A DNA stretch of 39,129 bases from DATARH01 sp035534855 (GCA_035534855.1 DATLRD010000124.1:1-39129); one strand, 5' to 3'. Shown: positions 1 to 8,003, counted from the first letter of the stretch. Numbers and translations are program-made. The notes: generated by a model not told the origin, from the sequence alone.

Positions 1-647
1 TTGCACCCGGTCGTTGCCGTGACCTCGTCGATCGAAACGCCGGGGGCGATCTCCTTGAGAGCCATGCCGGAAGGGGTGATCTCGAACAGCCCGTAATTGG
101 TGATCACGAGGTTGACGACGCCCTTCGCGGTCACCGGGATCGCACAGCGCTCGACCAGCCGCGGCGCGCCGCGGCGCGTGGTCTGCTCCATTGCGACAAA
201 AACATGCCGGGCGCAGGCCGCAAGGTCCATCGCGCCGCCGATGCCGCCGCCCTTCTGCCCGGCCATCTTCCAGTTGGCGAAATCGCCGTTTTCGGCGACC
301 TCGTAGGCGCCGAGCACGGTCACGTCGATGCGTCCGCCGCGGATCATGCCGAACGCATCGGCGTGGTGCACGATCGCCGCGCCGGGGTTGAGCGTCACAT
401 GCTGGCCGCCGGCGTTGACGAGATGCAGGTCCTCCTGTCCGGTCGGGGTCAGCTTCCCATAGCCGACGACGCCGTTTTCCGAATGAAAGATGATCTCGCG
501 GTCGCCGAAATCGGCGTTCGAGCACAGCGTCGGGATGCCGATGCCGAGATTAACCACCCAGCCGTCCTGAAACTCCATCGCCAGCCGGTCGCACATCTGC
601 TGGCGGGAAATACCCTTGGCCTCGCCGCCGCCCCTTGCCTCGCTCAT
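1..647 (-). CDS. 3-oxoacid CoA-transferase, subunit B (3' end cut by window)
   Basis: Beta subunit of a family I CoA-transferase, which moves CoA between a 3-oxoacid and a donor such as succinyl-CoA in the cytoplasm. About 215 residues are visible and the frame runs off the left edge with no stop, so the C-terminus is missing. The glycine-rich stretch VNLGIGIPT lies near residues 32-40. The SENG motif follows at 56-59, and its Glu57 is the residue that forms the glutamyl-CoA thioester in this family. The ATG at 647-645 overlaps the TGA of the upstream alpha subunit by 4 bp (ATGA), so the two subunits are translationally coupled. The exact substrate (acetoacetate, 3-oxoadipate or another) cannot be read from the sequence, so no symbol is given. 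Confidence 0.9.
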   Translation of the reverse strand, partial: MSEARGGGEAKGISRQQMCDRLAMEFQDGWVVNLGIGIPTLCSNADFGDREIIFHSENGVVGYGKLTPTGQEDLHLVNAGGQHVTLNPGAAIVHHADAFGMIRGGRIDVTVLGAYEVAENGDFANWKMAGQKGGGIGGAMDLAACARHVFVAMEQTTRRGAPRLVERCAIPVTAKGVVNLVITNYGLFEITPSGMALKEIAPGVSIDEVTATTGC

Positions 648-1420
648 CGTACCGCTCCCATCTGCTTTGCCCGCGCGGCGATCTCGGCCGGCCGCATCGG
701 CCACCACCCTTCGGGCGGCGGCGGAATCGTGACCAGGCGGTGGACGAAGATGCCGGGCGTGTGCACATCGTCGGGGTCGATCGCGCCGCGCGGCAGGATC
801 GGCTCTTCGACCTCGACGATCGTCACCTTGGCAGCCATCGCCATCAGCGGGTTGAAGTTGCGCTGCGAGCGCCGATAGAGAAGGTTGCCGGCCTCGTCGG
901 CCTTCCACGCGCGGATGAAGGCGTAATCGAGCGGCAAGGCCTCTTCGAGCAGGTATTCGCGGCCGTTGAACACGCGGGTTTCGCGCCCTTCGGCCAATTC
1001 GGTACCGACCGCGGCCGGGGTATAGAACGCCGGGATGCCGCAGCCGGCGGCGCGCAGCCGCTCGGCCAGCGTGCCCTGCGGCACCAGCTCGGCGTCGATC
1101 CGCCCGCTTTCGTAGTACTCGGTGAACACCAGCCGCTGCGAGGCGCGGGTCGGCGCGGTGAAGGCGCATACAACCTTCGTCACCTGGTCGTTGCGGATCA
1201 GCCACTCCATCGTCGGCGCATCCTCGGCCATGGTGCTGCCGCCGCGCGTGCCGTTGGAGACGCAAGTGAGGCCCGTGGCACCCTGCTTTGCCAGCGCTTC
1301 GTAGAGGTTGATCGGCATGCCGACGACCGCGAACCCGCCAAACCCGATCGTCACGTTGTCGGGAATGTCGGCGACCGCATCGGCAAAGCTGGCGAAGATT
1401 TTGTTCTTGGGCACTGTCAA
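644..1420 (-). CDS. 3-oxoacid CoA-transferase, subunit A
   Basis: Alpha subunit of the same family I CoA-transferase; 258 residues, normal for a separate alpha chain. The N-terminus has the family's glycine-rich loop GFGGFAVVGMP around residues 27-37, and the body is colinear with ScoA/AtoD/PcaI-type subunits. It is the first gene of a two-gene unit with the beta subunit, joined by a 4-bp ATGA overlap. A purine-rich GAGGGA precedes the ATG. Upstream lies a REP-like palindrome rather than another gene of the same operon. A role in ketone-body, 3-oxoadipate or other beta-keto acid use is possible. Confidence 0.9.
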   Translation of the reverse strand: MTVPKNKIFASFADAVADIPDNVTIGFGGFAVVGMPINLYEALAKQGATGLTCVSNGTRGGSTMAEDAPTMEWLIRNDQVTKVVCAFTAPTRASQRLVFTEYYESGRIDAELVPQGTLAERLRAAGCGIPAFYTPAAVGTELAEGRETRVFNGREYLLEEALPLDYAFIRAWKADEAGNLLYRRSQRNFNPLMAMAAKVTIVEVEEPILPRGAIDPDDVHTPGIFVHRLVTIPPPPEGWWPMRPAEIAARAKQMGAVR

Positions 1421-1430
1421 TCCCTCCTCT

Positions 1431-1511
1431 CGTGATCCCCGCGAAAGCAGGAACCCAGAGCAACCGCTTTGTCACCCGCCCCTGGGTGTCCCCGCCTTCG
1501 CGGGGACGACG
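1431..1511. repeat. REP-like imperfect palindrome, family R1
   Basis: An imperfect inverted repeat of about 80 bp fills the gap between the CoA-transferase genes and the cupin. The outer arms read TCCCCGCGAA and TTCGCGGGGA, the inner arms ACCCAG and CTGGGT. The same family, with the same arms, occurs between imuB and dnaE2 (34272-34360), and a minimal hairpin version lies inside dnaE2 (36899-36920). It could form a large hairpin and end transcription of the hic-cupin unit, but there is no T-tract on either side. Confidence 0.8.
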
Positions 1512-1520
1512 ATATAAACG

Positions 1521-1952
1521 CTAGCGCAACTGCACCCCTTCGTTCGTCCCGCCGAGGAAGATGTTTGGCTTGAGGAAAATCGACAGCACCAGTGCACCAT
1601 GTGGCGAGCGCGCGGTATGGCGGTTGCCCTTGGGCCGCCAGACGTAATTGCCGGCGGTGACCTCGCCTTCCTCGTCGACAAGGCTGCCTTCGAGGACAAA
1701 GGTCTGCTCGACCTCGACATGCTCGTGCAGCGTCAGTTCGGCGCCCGGCTGCCAGCGGAACAGCGCGGTCAAGAGCCCGGTCGCGCTGTCCTCGACCAGC
1801 ACCTTCATCTCGATCCCGGCGCACGGCGTCGGCTTCCACGGCAAATCATCGACCGTCACATAGCGCGAGGCGAGCGCGGTCAGCTTGTCGATCCCCGGCA
1901 TTCCGGGGGTCGTCACGGTCGGCGAGCCGATCACAGTCATCACGTCGTTCAT
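1521..1952 (-). CDS. ChrR-type cupin domain protein
   Basis: Small single-domain cupin of 143 residues. The metal-binding cupin motifs are visible: H76-x-H78-x3-E82 in the first box and H112 in the second (PKGNRH). The order and spacing fit the ChrR-like anti-sigma/cupin group, but the N-terminal zinc-finger half of true ChrR is absent. The likely role is a metal-dependent sensor or small-molecule enzyme; the substrate is unknown. The ATG at 1952-1950 overlaps the TGA of hicB by 4 bp, and GGGAGG lies 6 nt upstream. Translation therefore depends on the toxin-antitoxin operon, an odd partner for a cupin. Confidence 0.8.
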   Translation of the reverse strand: MNDVMTVIGSPTVTTPGMPGIDKLTALASRYVTVDDLPWKPTPCAGIEMKVLVEDSATGLLTALFRWQPGAELTLHEHVEVEQTFVLEGSLVDEEGEVTAGNYVWRPKGNRHTARSPHGALVLSIFLKPNIFLGGTNEGVQLR

Positions 1953-2431
1953 GATTGCCTCCCTGTCGTGCCGTCGCGGCCCAACTCGTTCGATCTGCCG
2001 CGAGAAAGACGCTCTCGTTCGATCCGCTCTCTGACCGCCTCTGCGATATAGCCCGAACGCGTGTCGCCGCGAGAGGCGGCCAGGGTATCCAGCCGGTCCA
2101 ACAGAGCCTTGTCCATTGTAATGCTGACTCGGGCAGCCCGTCCCGGCATCTTCACCGGGACTAGGACCGTCCGCTCGACTCGCCCCGGCTCCGCCTCTAG
2201 CCAATGCGGCAAGGGCGCATTGAATGGTGACGGATCGGGAAGGGGGATGCCCTCTTCGATCATCCCCTCAACGTGCAGCGCGAGCGCGTCGAACGCATGC
2301 TGGTAGGCCTGCTCGACAGTGTCGCCGGAGGTGGTGCAGCCCGGCAGATCCGGGAACACCACCCCGTAGCCATCCTGCGACCTGTCGCCTTCGTCCTGCA
2401 CGATCAGAGCGCGGTAGAAGCGCGTGTCCAA
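1949..2431 (-). CDS. hicB: HicB-family antitoxin
   Basis: Antitoxin of a HicAB type II toxin-antitoxin system, 160 residues. The N-terminal two-thirds is the partial RNase-H-like HicB fold (DGYGVVFPDLPGCTTSGDT near residues 20-38, then an amphipathic helix). The C-terminal part is a ribbon-helix-helix DNA-binding segment (SITMDKALLDRLDTLAASRG) that would repress the operon. The start is a TTG at 2431, 3 nt after the hicA stop, with GGAG 7 nt upstream; the only nearby ATG is out of frame. It is the second gene of hicA-hicB-cupin and overlaps the cupin start by 4 bp. Confidence 0.88.
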   Translation of the reverse strand: MDTRFYRALIVQDEGDRSQDGYGVVFPDLPGCTTSGDTVEQAYQHAFDALALHVEGMIEEGIPLPDPSPFNAPLPHWLEAEPGRVERTVLVPVKMPGRAARVSITMDKALLDRLDTLAASRGDTRSGYIAEAVRERIERERLSRGRSNELGRDGTTGRQS

Positions 2432-2434
2432 TCC

Positions 2435-2629
2435 TCATCTCCGTAATTTGACCCCGCTTTGTCGCTCGATCGACGCGAGTTCCCGCACTTTGAGGTCACG
2501 ATTTCCGTGCACCGAAACCGTGACGAGGCCGGGCTTGGTCGGGTGCCGGAATTGCCGGTGAGCCCCTCTCGACCGAACCTCACGCCAGCCGTCCGCCTCG
2601 ATCGCGCGGATCACCTCGCGTGGCGTCAT
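2435..2629 (-). CDS. hicA: HicA-family mRNA interferase toxin
   Basis: Small basic toxin of 64 residues that would cleave or bind mRNA through a double-stranded-RNA-binding-like fold. The signature RGAHRQFRHPTKPG is present. With the ATG at 2629 the catalytic histidine of the family falls exactly at residue 24, which is why this start is preferred over the GTG two codons upstream (2635). It is followed after 3 nt by the antitoxin. An inverted repeat overlaps the start codon (2629-2647) and may be the HicB operator. All expected active-site residues are present, so the toxin looks intact. Confidence 0.88.
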   Translation of the reverse strand: MTPREVIRAIEADGWREVRSRGAHRQFRHPTKPGLVTVSVHGNRDLKVRELASIERQSGVKLRR

Positions 2630-2647
2630 ATGCACAAAGTATGCATA
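2629..2647. promoter_or_regulatory. Inverted repeat at hicA start, possible HicB operator
   Basis: TATGCA-N7-TGCATA, perfect 6-bp arms, lies directly over and upstream of the hicA start codon. HicB carries a ribbon-helix-helix domain, and such antitoxins bind short palindromes in their own promoter. The assignment is inference from position and symmetry. Confidence 0.5.
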
Positions 2648-2684
2648 GCCAACTCAGGAAGCAATCCGTCTCGCGGGTGCCGCT

Positions 2685-3734
2685 CTACATCAGAAACACG
2701 CCCTTGCCGGTGGTCTGCGTGTCGAACAGCTTGTAGGCGGCGTCGGCCTGATCGAGCGGCCAGCGGTGGGTGAACAGCTTGTCGACGTCGATCTTGCGAT
2801 CGACGACGAACTGCGCGCATTCCGCCTGGCCGATCGACGAAAAGGTCCACGAGGCGACGATCGTCAATTGCTTGCGCAGCATGTCGGGGCTGACGTCGAT
2901 CGTCACCTGGTTGCGCTCGCCGACAAAGCAGGTGGTGCCCCACACCTTGGTCGCGCGCACCGCCGCGATGCGGCCCTCCTGCTGGCTCGACGTGTCGAGC
3001 GTGAACTCGGCGCCGTAGCCGTGGGTCAAATCCTTGATTGCGCCGACCGGGTCGTTGGAACGCGGGTTGACGACCTCGTCGGCGCCGAATTCCTTGGCCC
3101 GTTCGAGCCGGTCTTCACTGACGTCGAGCGCGATGACCCGCGCCCCCATCGCGTGGGCGAGCTGCGTCGCCGACAGCCCGACCGGGCCCTGGCCGAAGAT
3201 CGCGATCGTGTCGTTGCCGGATACGCGGATGCGGCGCAGCGCGCCATAGGCGGTGCCGGTGCCGCACGAAATCGCCGCGCCCGTGGAAAACGACAACTCG
3301 TCGGGCAGCGGCACCACCGTGAACGCCGGCACCTTGAGGTATTTGGCATGGCCGCCATGGGCGTTGTTGCCATAGACCAGCACCGGCTCTTCCTGGCAGA
3401 GCTGCGACCAGCCCGAGCGGCAATGGCCGCACACGGTGCAGCCCTTGTAGTGGTGCACCATGACGCGCTGGCCGATTTTCGCCTCTTTCTCGGTCACCCC
3501 GGCGCCGATTGCGGCGACGATGCCGCACGGCTCGTGGCCGCCGATAGTCGGGGCGCTGGGCGCGGCGAGGCCGCCGGTCGCGCCGCCGCTTTTCGGCCGG
3601 CGGTACTGGTGCAAGTCGCTGCCGCACATGCCCGAGGCCTTCATCTCGATCACGACCTCGCCCGGCCCGGGCGTCGGATCGGGGAATTCCATGATTTCGA
3701 CTTGGCGCTCGCCGGTGAATACCACTCCGCGCAT
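2685..3734 (-). CDS. Zinc-dependent alcohol dehydrogenase (MDR family)
   Basis: Medium-chain dehydrogenase/reductase of 349 residues that oxidises an alcohol with NAD(P). Catalytic zinc ligands are visible as C37 (GMCGSDLH) and H67-E68 (GGHEP). The four structural-zinc cysteines are C99, C102, C105 and C113. The Rossmann loop reads GQGPVG in the middle of the chain. The protein ends KGVFLM, as in threonine/sorbitol-dehydrogenase-like members. It stands alone on the minus strand, 50 bp upstream of the hicA region. The substrate is not evident. Confidence 0.9.
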   Translation of the reverse strand: MRGVVFTGERQVEIMEFPDPTPGPGEVVIEMKASGMCGSDLHQYRRPKSGGATGGLAAPSAPTIGGHEPCGIVAAIGAGVTEKEAKIGQRVMVHHYKGCTVCGHCRSGWSQLCQEEPVLVYGNNAHGGHAKYLKVPAFTVVPLPDELSFSTGAAISCGTGTAYGALRRIRVSGNDTIAIFGQGPVGLSATQLAHAMGARVIALDVSEDRLERAKEFGADEVVNPRSNDPVGAIKDLTHGYGAEFTLDTSSQQEGRIAAVRATKVWGTTCFVGERNQVTIDVSPDMLRKQLTIVASWTFSSIGQAECAQFVVDRKIDVDKLFTHRWPLDQADAAYKLFDTQTTGKGVFLM

Positions 3735-3919
3735 CGCTCTTTCCCCGCTGGTCTTGCCCGTGCCGCTGACAGCGCGGCCGGCACGATGCTAGCATGAGTC
3801 CGGTCCAGGGGTCAGGCATCGCAGGTCGGGAAATGCGGCCATCGTTTCGTGCGGCGATGCTGGTCGGCGCCGGGCTGGCGCTGATCCTGTACGACAGCCT
3901 GCGGTAGCGCCTCCGCAGC

Positions 3920-4792
3920 CTATCCGAGCACCCCGATTTCATGCAGAAAGCGCGCGACGCCGGGATGGATCAGCGACGGGTCGGGCGCCGCGGCGGCGGT
4001 ATTCGCCGCGATCGTCTCCTTTGCCTGGTCGAGCTTTTCGGCGAGCTGGGCGGCGCCGTGGTGGAGCGCCCGGGCGACACGGTAGCCAGTGTCGTCGGGC
4101 AGGCCCGGCCGCGCCAGGATGAACGACCACGAGCCGACCGAGTCGATCGCTGCGTCCTGCCCCGGATAGGCGCCGGCCGGCACCGTGAGCGGCTTGAGAA
4201 ACGAATGCTTGGCGCGGATGCGCGCGGCCTCGCCGGCGTCGGGCGCGATAAAGCGGCCGCCGGCCTCGGTGACCCGGGTAAAGCCGGGCCAACCGATGCC
4301 GCCGCCCCACAGCGCCGCTGCCCGCCCATCGAGCACCATGTCGGGCCCGTCGCCGGCGCGGTCGAGATAGATCGCCGTGAAGTCGCGCTCGATGTCGAAG
4401 CCGATTCCGTCGAGCACGTAGCGCGCCAGGATCACCAGTCCCGAGCCGCTTGCCCCGAACGCGACCGGCTTGCCCGTGAGGTCGGCGATCCGCCGCGCCG
4501 GGCTGTCGCCGCGCACGACGAACATGCCGGCGGTCGAATACATCGCCGCCGCGATGCTCAGCCCCGAGTTCCGGGCCAACGGCTCTATCGCCACCTCGCC
4601 CGTCACCAGCCCGAGATCGACCGAACCGGCCTCGAGCAGCGGCACGTTTTCGGTCGAGCCCTTGGTGTTGCGGCATTCGACCGCGAGCGACGGATCGGTC
4701 GCAGCGACCACCTCGGCGACCACCCCGCCATAAAGGGGGAAGCCGCCGCCCGGCGTCGCCGTCGCCAGGGTTACCGTCGTCGGGTCCGGCAT
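3920..4792 (-). CDS. TAXI-family solute-binding protein without signal peptide
   Basis: Homologue of the TAXI group of TRAP-transporter periplasmic binding proteins, 290 residues. The family segments are present: an N-terminal strand followed by a glycine-rich loop (ATPGGGFPLYGG), the segment NTKGSTENVPLLEAGSVDLG near residues 41-60, and a mid-protein SGSGLVILA. Unlike normal members it starts directly at the first beta strand (MPDPTTVTLATA) and shows no signal peptide. The frame upstream is antisense-like sequence inside the cupin gene. The ATG at 4792 is 7 nt from the cupin stop and has AAGGGA just before it. No TRAP membrane subunits are nearby. It may be a cytoplasmic binding protein or an enzyme-like relative. 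Confidence 0.75.
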   Translation of the reverse strand: MPDPTTVTLATATPGGGFPLYGGVVAEVVAATDPSLAVECRNTKGSTENVPLLEAGSVDLGLVTGEVAIEPLARNSGLSIAAAMYSTAGMFVVRGDSPARRIADLTGKPVAFGASGSGLVILARYVLDGIGFDIERDFTAIYLDRAGDGPDMVLDGRAAALWGGGIGWPGFTRVTEAGGRFIAPDAGEAARIRAKHSFLKPLTVPAGAYPGQDAAIDSVGSWSFILARPGLPDDTGYRVARALHHGAAQLAEKLDQAKETIAANTAAAAPDPSLIHPGVARFLHEIGVLG

Positions 4793-4799
4793 TCCCTTG

Positions 4800-5279
4800 T
4801 CACTCGCGTTTATGGATCGGGTCGACCCAGAGGACGTTCTCGGGCCGTTCGACCGGCTCGATATCGAGGTTGACGACGACGGCCTCATTGTCGCTGCGCA
4901 CCAGCACGCATTCGAGCCTCTCGTCGCTCGACGCGTTGATCTCCTGGTGTGGCACATAAGGCGGCACGAAGATAAAATCGCCCGGCCCGGCCTCGGCGAC
5001 GTATTCGAGGTGCTCGCCCCAGCGCATCCGGGCCCTGCCCTTCAGCACGTAGATCACGCTTTCCAGCGCGCCGTGGTGGTGCGCGCCGGTTTTGGCGTTG
5101 GCATGGATGTGTACGGTGCCCGCCCAGATTTTCTGCGCCCCGACGCGCGCGAAATTGATCGCCGCGGCGCGGTTCATGCCGGGGGTCTGCGCCGTGTTGG
5201 TGTCGAGCTGGTCGCCGGGAATCACCTTGACCCCGTGTTCCTTCCAGTCGATCGGGCCGTGGGAGTGCGTGTCGCTCAT
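4800..5279 (-). CDS. Cupin domain protein
   Basis: Single cupin of 159 residues with a complete metal site: H67, H69 and E73 (GAHHHGALES) and H111 (PPYVPHQEIN). The N-terminal 55 residues form an extra strand region typical of small metal-dependent cupins of unknown substrate. It is the first gene of a two-gene unit with the signal-less TAXI protein. Its upstream region is strikingly AT-rich (5334-5395) and probably carries the promoter. The link with a PLP amino-acid enzyme upstream suggests handling of an amino- or hydroxy-acid, but this is only context. Confidence 0.82.
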   Translation of the reverse strand: MSDTHSHGPIDWKEHGVKVIPGDQLDTNTAQTPGMNRAAAINFARVGAQKIWAGTVHIHANAKTGAHHHGALESVIYVLKGRARMRWGEHLEYVAEAGPGDFIFVPPYVPHQEINASSDERLECVLVRSDNEAVVVNLDIEPVERPENVLWVDPIHKRE

Positions 5280-5333
5280 GCCGAAATCCTGCCTGTCTGC
5301 GGCAGACAGATAGTCCGGCCGGCAGGGCTATTC

Positions 5334-5390
5334 AACAATCAATCGATGATATATCGAGTTATTAAACATTTATCTCACGTATTATTTGCG
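5334..5390 (-). promoter_or_regulatory. AT-rich upstream region with palindrome
   Basis: A patch of about 60 bp, conspicuously AT-rich against a GC-rich background, precedes the cupin-TAXI unit. It contains the palindrome TCGAT-GATAT-ATCGA (5343-5357). It directly follows the stop codon of the upstream D-threonine-aldolase-like gene (5391). I infer promoter and operator for the downstream minus-strand genes; no clear -35/-10 pair could be fixed. Confidence 0.45.
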
Positions 5391-6515
5391 TTAATACACC
5401 GCCCCACGCGCGGTGATCGGCCAGATCGTCTCGACCCGGTCGCCGCGGATTCCGACATACCAGTCGTAAAGGTTGACCGTCGGGTCGCAGTGGCCGGGCA
5501 CGAGGCGCACCTTGTCGCCGAGGTTGAGCCGGTTGGTCGCCGCCGAGATGCCGAGCCGACCGTGCTCGTCGGAGGCGCGCTCGTACACTGCGGCGGGCTC
5601 GTCCCACACCGTCGGCGGGCCGGAATCGAAGGCCAGCGCCTTCAACCCGGCATCGACGATCGCGCGCTCGGCGGCCGGCCGGCTCATCACCGTCGCCCAC
5701 ACGAACAGGCTCGGCTCGAAGGCGCGGGTCGGGGCGCCGTCGCGGTCGAGGTTGCGCCCGTAATCGGCGTCCATGAACACGTACGAGCCGCATTGCAGCT
5801 CGGTATAGACGCCGCTGCCGGCCTCGAACTCGAAGGTGCCGGTACCGGCGCCGGTGATCTGGTCGCAGGCAATGCCGTTGGCGAGCAGCAGGTCGCGGGT
5901 CGCGGCGGCCTTGTCGGCGGCGCCCGCGATCGCCTGCTGCCGTTCCTCCCAGCCGCGCAAATGCTGGGCCGAGCCGTGATAGGCCTGCAATCCGCCGAAG
6001 GTCAGGTGCGGCAGGTCACCGATCCGCCGCGCCAGCTCGAGCGCCGGCTGGCCGGGTTCGACGCCGCACCGGTTGCCGCCCATGTTGATCTCGACATAGA
6101 CCCTGAGCGTGGTGCCGGCCTCGGCCGCGGCGGCCTCGAACGCGACGAGCTGCGCCGGATCGTCGGCGCACACCCCGATGCGGGCCATCGGGGTGAGGCT
6201 CATCAGCCGGCGCAATTTCTGGCGGCCGACAATCTCATTGGTCACCAGCACGTCCCTGACCCCGCCATAGACCATCGCCTCGGCCTCGCTGACCTTCTGG
6301 CAGCACACGCCGACCGCGCCCAGCTCGATCTGCTTCAGCGCGATGACCGGGCATTTATGGGTCTTGGCATGGGCCCGCAACCGTACGCCACTGCCGGCGA
6401 TACGGTCGGCGAGGCGGTGCAGATTGCGCTCGAACGCATCGAGATCGACGATCAGCGCGGGGGTGTCGACGTCGTCGAGCGGCATGCCGATTTCGGCCGG
6501 CGGTCGGGTGGTCAC
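5391..6515 (-). CDS. D-threonine aldolase / D-hydroxyaspartate dehydratase-like PLP enzyme
   Basis: Fold-type III PLP enzyme (alanine-racemase N-terminal barrel, DSD1/D-TA C-terminal domain), 374 residues. The PLP lysine is K51 in RAHAKTHK. The C-terminal metal site reads PGHCDPT, with H342 and D344 spaced as the His-x-Asp metal pair of D-threonine aldolases. These enzymes split D-beta-hydroxy amino acids into glycine plus aldehyde, or dehydrate D-threo-3-hydroxyaspartate. It is divergent from the MFS transporter gene and upstream of the cupin-TAXI pair, so uptake and breakdown of one compound may be linked. Confidence 0.88.
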   Translation of the reverse strand: MTTRPPAEIGMPLDDVDTPALIVDLDAFERNLHRLADRIAGSGVRLRAHAKTHKCPVIALKQIELGAVGVCCQKVSEAEAMVYGGVRDVLVTNEIVGRQKLRRLMSLTPMARIGVCADDPAQLVAFEAAAAEAGTTLRVYVEINMGGNRCGVEPGQPALELARRIGDLPHLTFGGLQAYHGSAQHLRGWEERQQAIAGAADKAAATRDLLLANGIACDQITGAGTGTFEFEAGSGVYTELQCGSYVFMDADYGRNLDRDGAPTRAFEPSLFVWATVMSRPAAERAIVDAGLKALAFDSGPPTVWDEPAAVYERASDEHGRLGISAATNRLNLGDKVRLVPGHCDPTVNLYDWYVGIRGDRVETIWPITARGAVY

Positions 6516-6644
6516 GGGCGGGTCTCTCCGCTAAGGCCAGGGGGCTATCCTGAGGCTTGCGCAGCCGGCCCGGAAATGCAAGCTGTGGGGCAACAGACCG
6601 GCAAACAGCCGGCGGCGATGAACAAAAAGTTCGGGGAGGAACCG

Positions 6645-7982
6645 GTGGCTCTGGGAGCGCTGTCGCCGACCGAGTCGGCGCTGGAAAATCAACGCATCGG
6701 CGGATTGCAGATCGGCGTGCTGGTGATGTGCACGCTGGTGCAGATCTGCGACGGATACGACATCAATTCGGTTGCGTGGGCGGTGCCGTCGCTGATCCAC
6801 GCCTGGAAGCTGCCGCCGCAAGCTTTCACCGAGGCGTTTTTGTGGTCAAGCATCGGCATCCTGGTCGGTGCCCTCGCCGCCGGGCCGATCGGTGACCGCC
6901 TCGGCCGGCGGCCGCTCTTGCTGATCAGCCTGGCGATTTTCGGCGTCGCCTCGCTGCTCTCGGCGATCGCCGGCTCAATGATAATGCTGAGCGTACTGCG
7001 GTTTTTCACCGGGGTCGGGATCGCCGGCGGGTTCTCCGGGGCGACTGCGCTGACCGGCGATTATACGCCGCAGCGGCGGCGCGCGCTGATGATCATGATC
7101 AGTTTTACCGGGGCGCCATTGGGCGGCTTTGTCGGCGGCCAGGCGGTAGCCGCCCTGCTGCCGCATTTCGGATGGCCGGTGATCTTTGTCATCGGTGGCG
7201 GGTTTCCGCTGATCCTGCTGGTGGCGCTGGCGATCTGGCTGCCGGAATCGCCCCGCCTGCTGGCCGCGCGCGGCGATCTCTCGCCGCGGCAGGCGGGTCT
7301 GCTCCGGCGGCTCGGCATCGCCTCCGGCACCGCCGCGAATCATGTCGATGTCGCGGTCAGCAATCCGATCGCGATGCTGTTCGGCAAGGGCTATGCGCTG
7401 CAGACCGTGCTGCTGTGGATCATCTTTTTCTGCAGCCTGATGAACCTGTTCCTGTTCGCCTACTGGATGCCGACGGTGTTCAACCTGATGGGCCTGACCC
7501 CGGCGCAATCGGTGTTCGCATCGAGCCTAAAGGATTGCGGCGGGATCTTTGCGGTGCTGTATCTCGGCCATCTGATCGACCGGTCCGGGCCCGAGGGGCC
7601 GCTGGCGCTGCACTATCTGGTCGGCGCCGTTTTCATCACGCTGATCGCGCTGGTCGCGCTGCCCTACGCGGCGCTGCTGGTGGTGACGTTCCTGGCCGGG
7701 ATGACCATCATCGGCAGCCAGACCGGGGCCAACGCCACCGCCGGGACGCTCTACCCGGCGCGGATGCGGACCTGCGGGATCGGCTGGGCGCTCGGGATCG
7801 GCCGGCTCGGCGGCATCGCCGCCCCGGTCCTCGGCGGCTACCTGCTGGCGCACCACGTGCCGCCGCCGCAGATCTTTCTATCCGCCTGCCTGTTCGCGGT
7901 GATCGCCGCGGCGGCGACCGCCGCCCTGCGGTTCCGCGGCAGCCGTTTCGAGGGGCTGAGCACCGTCGAGGCGGCGGAGTAG
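6645..7982 (+). CDS. MFS transporter, aromatic acid:H+ symporter type
   Basis: Twelve-helix major facilitator of about 445 residues in the inner membrane. TM1 carries DGYD, the signature of the aromatic acid:H+ symporter (AAHS/PcaK) group. The TM2-TM3 loop has the MFS motif GDRLGRRP. The GTG at 6645 is chosen because GGGGAGGA lies 4-5 nt upstream; the ATG at 6618 would add nine residues but has no ribosome site. The open frame upstream of these starts is a GC-driven antisense shadow of the PLP enzyme. The stop codon falls inside an 18-bp tandem duplication (7968-8003). Confidence 0.88.
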   Translation: MALGALSPTESALENQRIGGLQIGVLVMCTLVQICDGYDINSVAWAVPSLIHAWKLPPQAFTEAFLWSSIGILVGALAAGPIGDRLGRRPLLLISLAIFGVASLLSAIAGSMIMLSVLRFFTGVGIAGGFSGATALTGDYTPQRRRALMIMISFTGAPLGGFVGGQAVAALLPHFGWPVIFVIGGGFPLILLVALAIWLPESPRLLAARGDLSPRQAGLLRRLGIASGTAANHVDVAVSNPIAMLFGKGYALQTVLLWIIFFCSLMNLFLFAYWMPTVFNLMGLTPAQSVFASSLKDCGGIFAVLYLGHLIDRSGPEGPLALHYLVGAVFITLIALVALPYAALLVVTFLAGMTIIGSQTGANATAGTLYPARMRTCGIGWALGIGRLGGIAAPVLGGYLLAHHVPPPQIFLSACLFAVIAAAATAALRFRGSRFEGLSTVEAAE

Positions 7983-8003
7983 GGCGAGGCGGCGGAGTAG
8001 GGC
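7968..8003 (+). repeat. 18-bp tandem duplication over the MFS stop codon
   Basis: Two exact copies of GAGGCGGCGGAGTAGGGC lie head to tail. The first contains the TAG stop of the transporter gene and the second repeats it just downstream. This looks like a recent slippage duplication without effect on the protein. Confidence 0.85.

Noticed and set aside
1431..1511. Considered as an attachment site of a mobile island bearing hicAB.
   Set aside because: The same repeat occurs at unrelated positions (34272-34360), there is no integrase, and it is a dispersed REP-like element.
3794..3907. Possible 37-residue plus-strand peptide with a hydrophobic helix (LVGAGLALILYDSL).
   Set aside because: No ribosome site and no recognisable family; it lies in a gap between two minus-strand genes. 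It could be real but is not supported.
4797..6617. Open plus-strand frame continuous with the MFS transporter, which would make a fusion of over 1000 residues.
   Set aside because: The added part is antisense to the cupin and PLP enzyme genes and has no domain. The transporter has its own start with a ribosome site at 6645.
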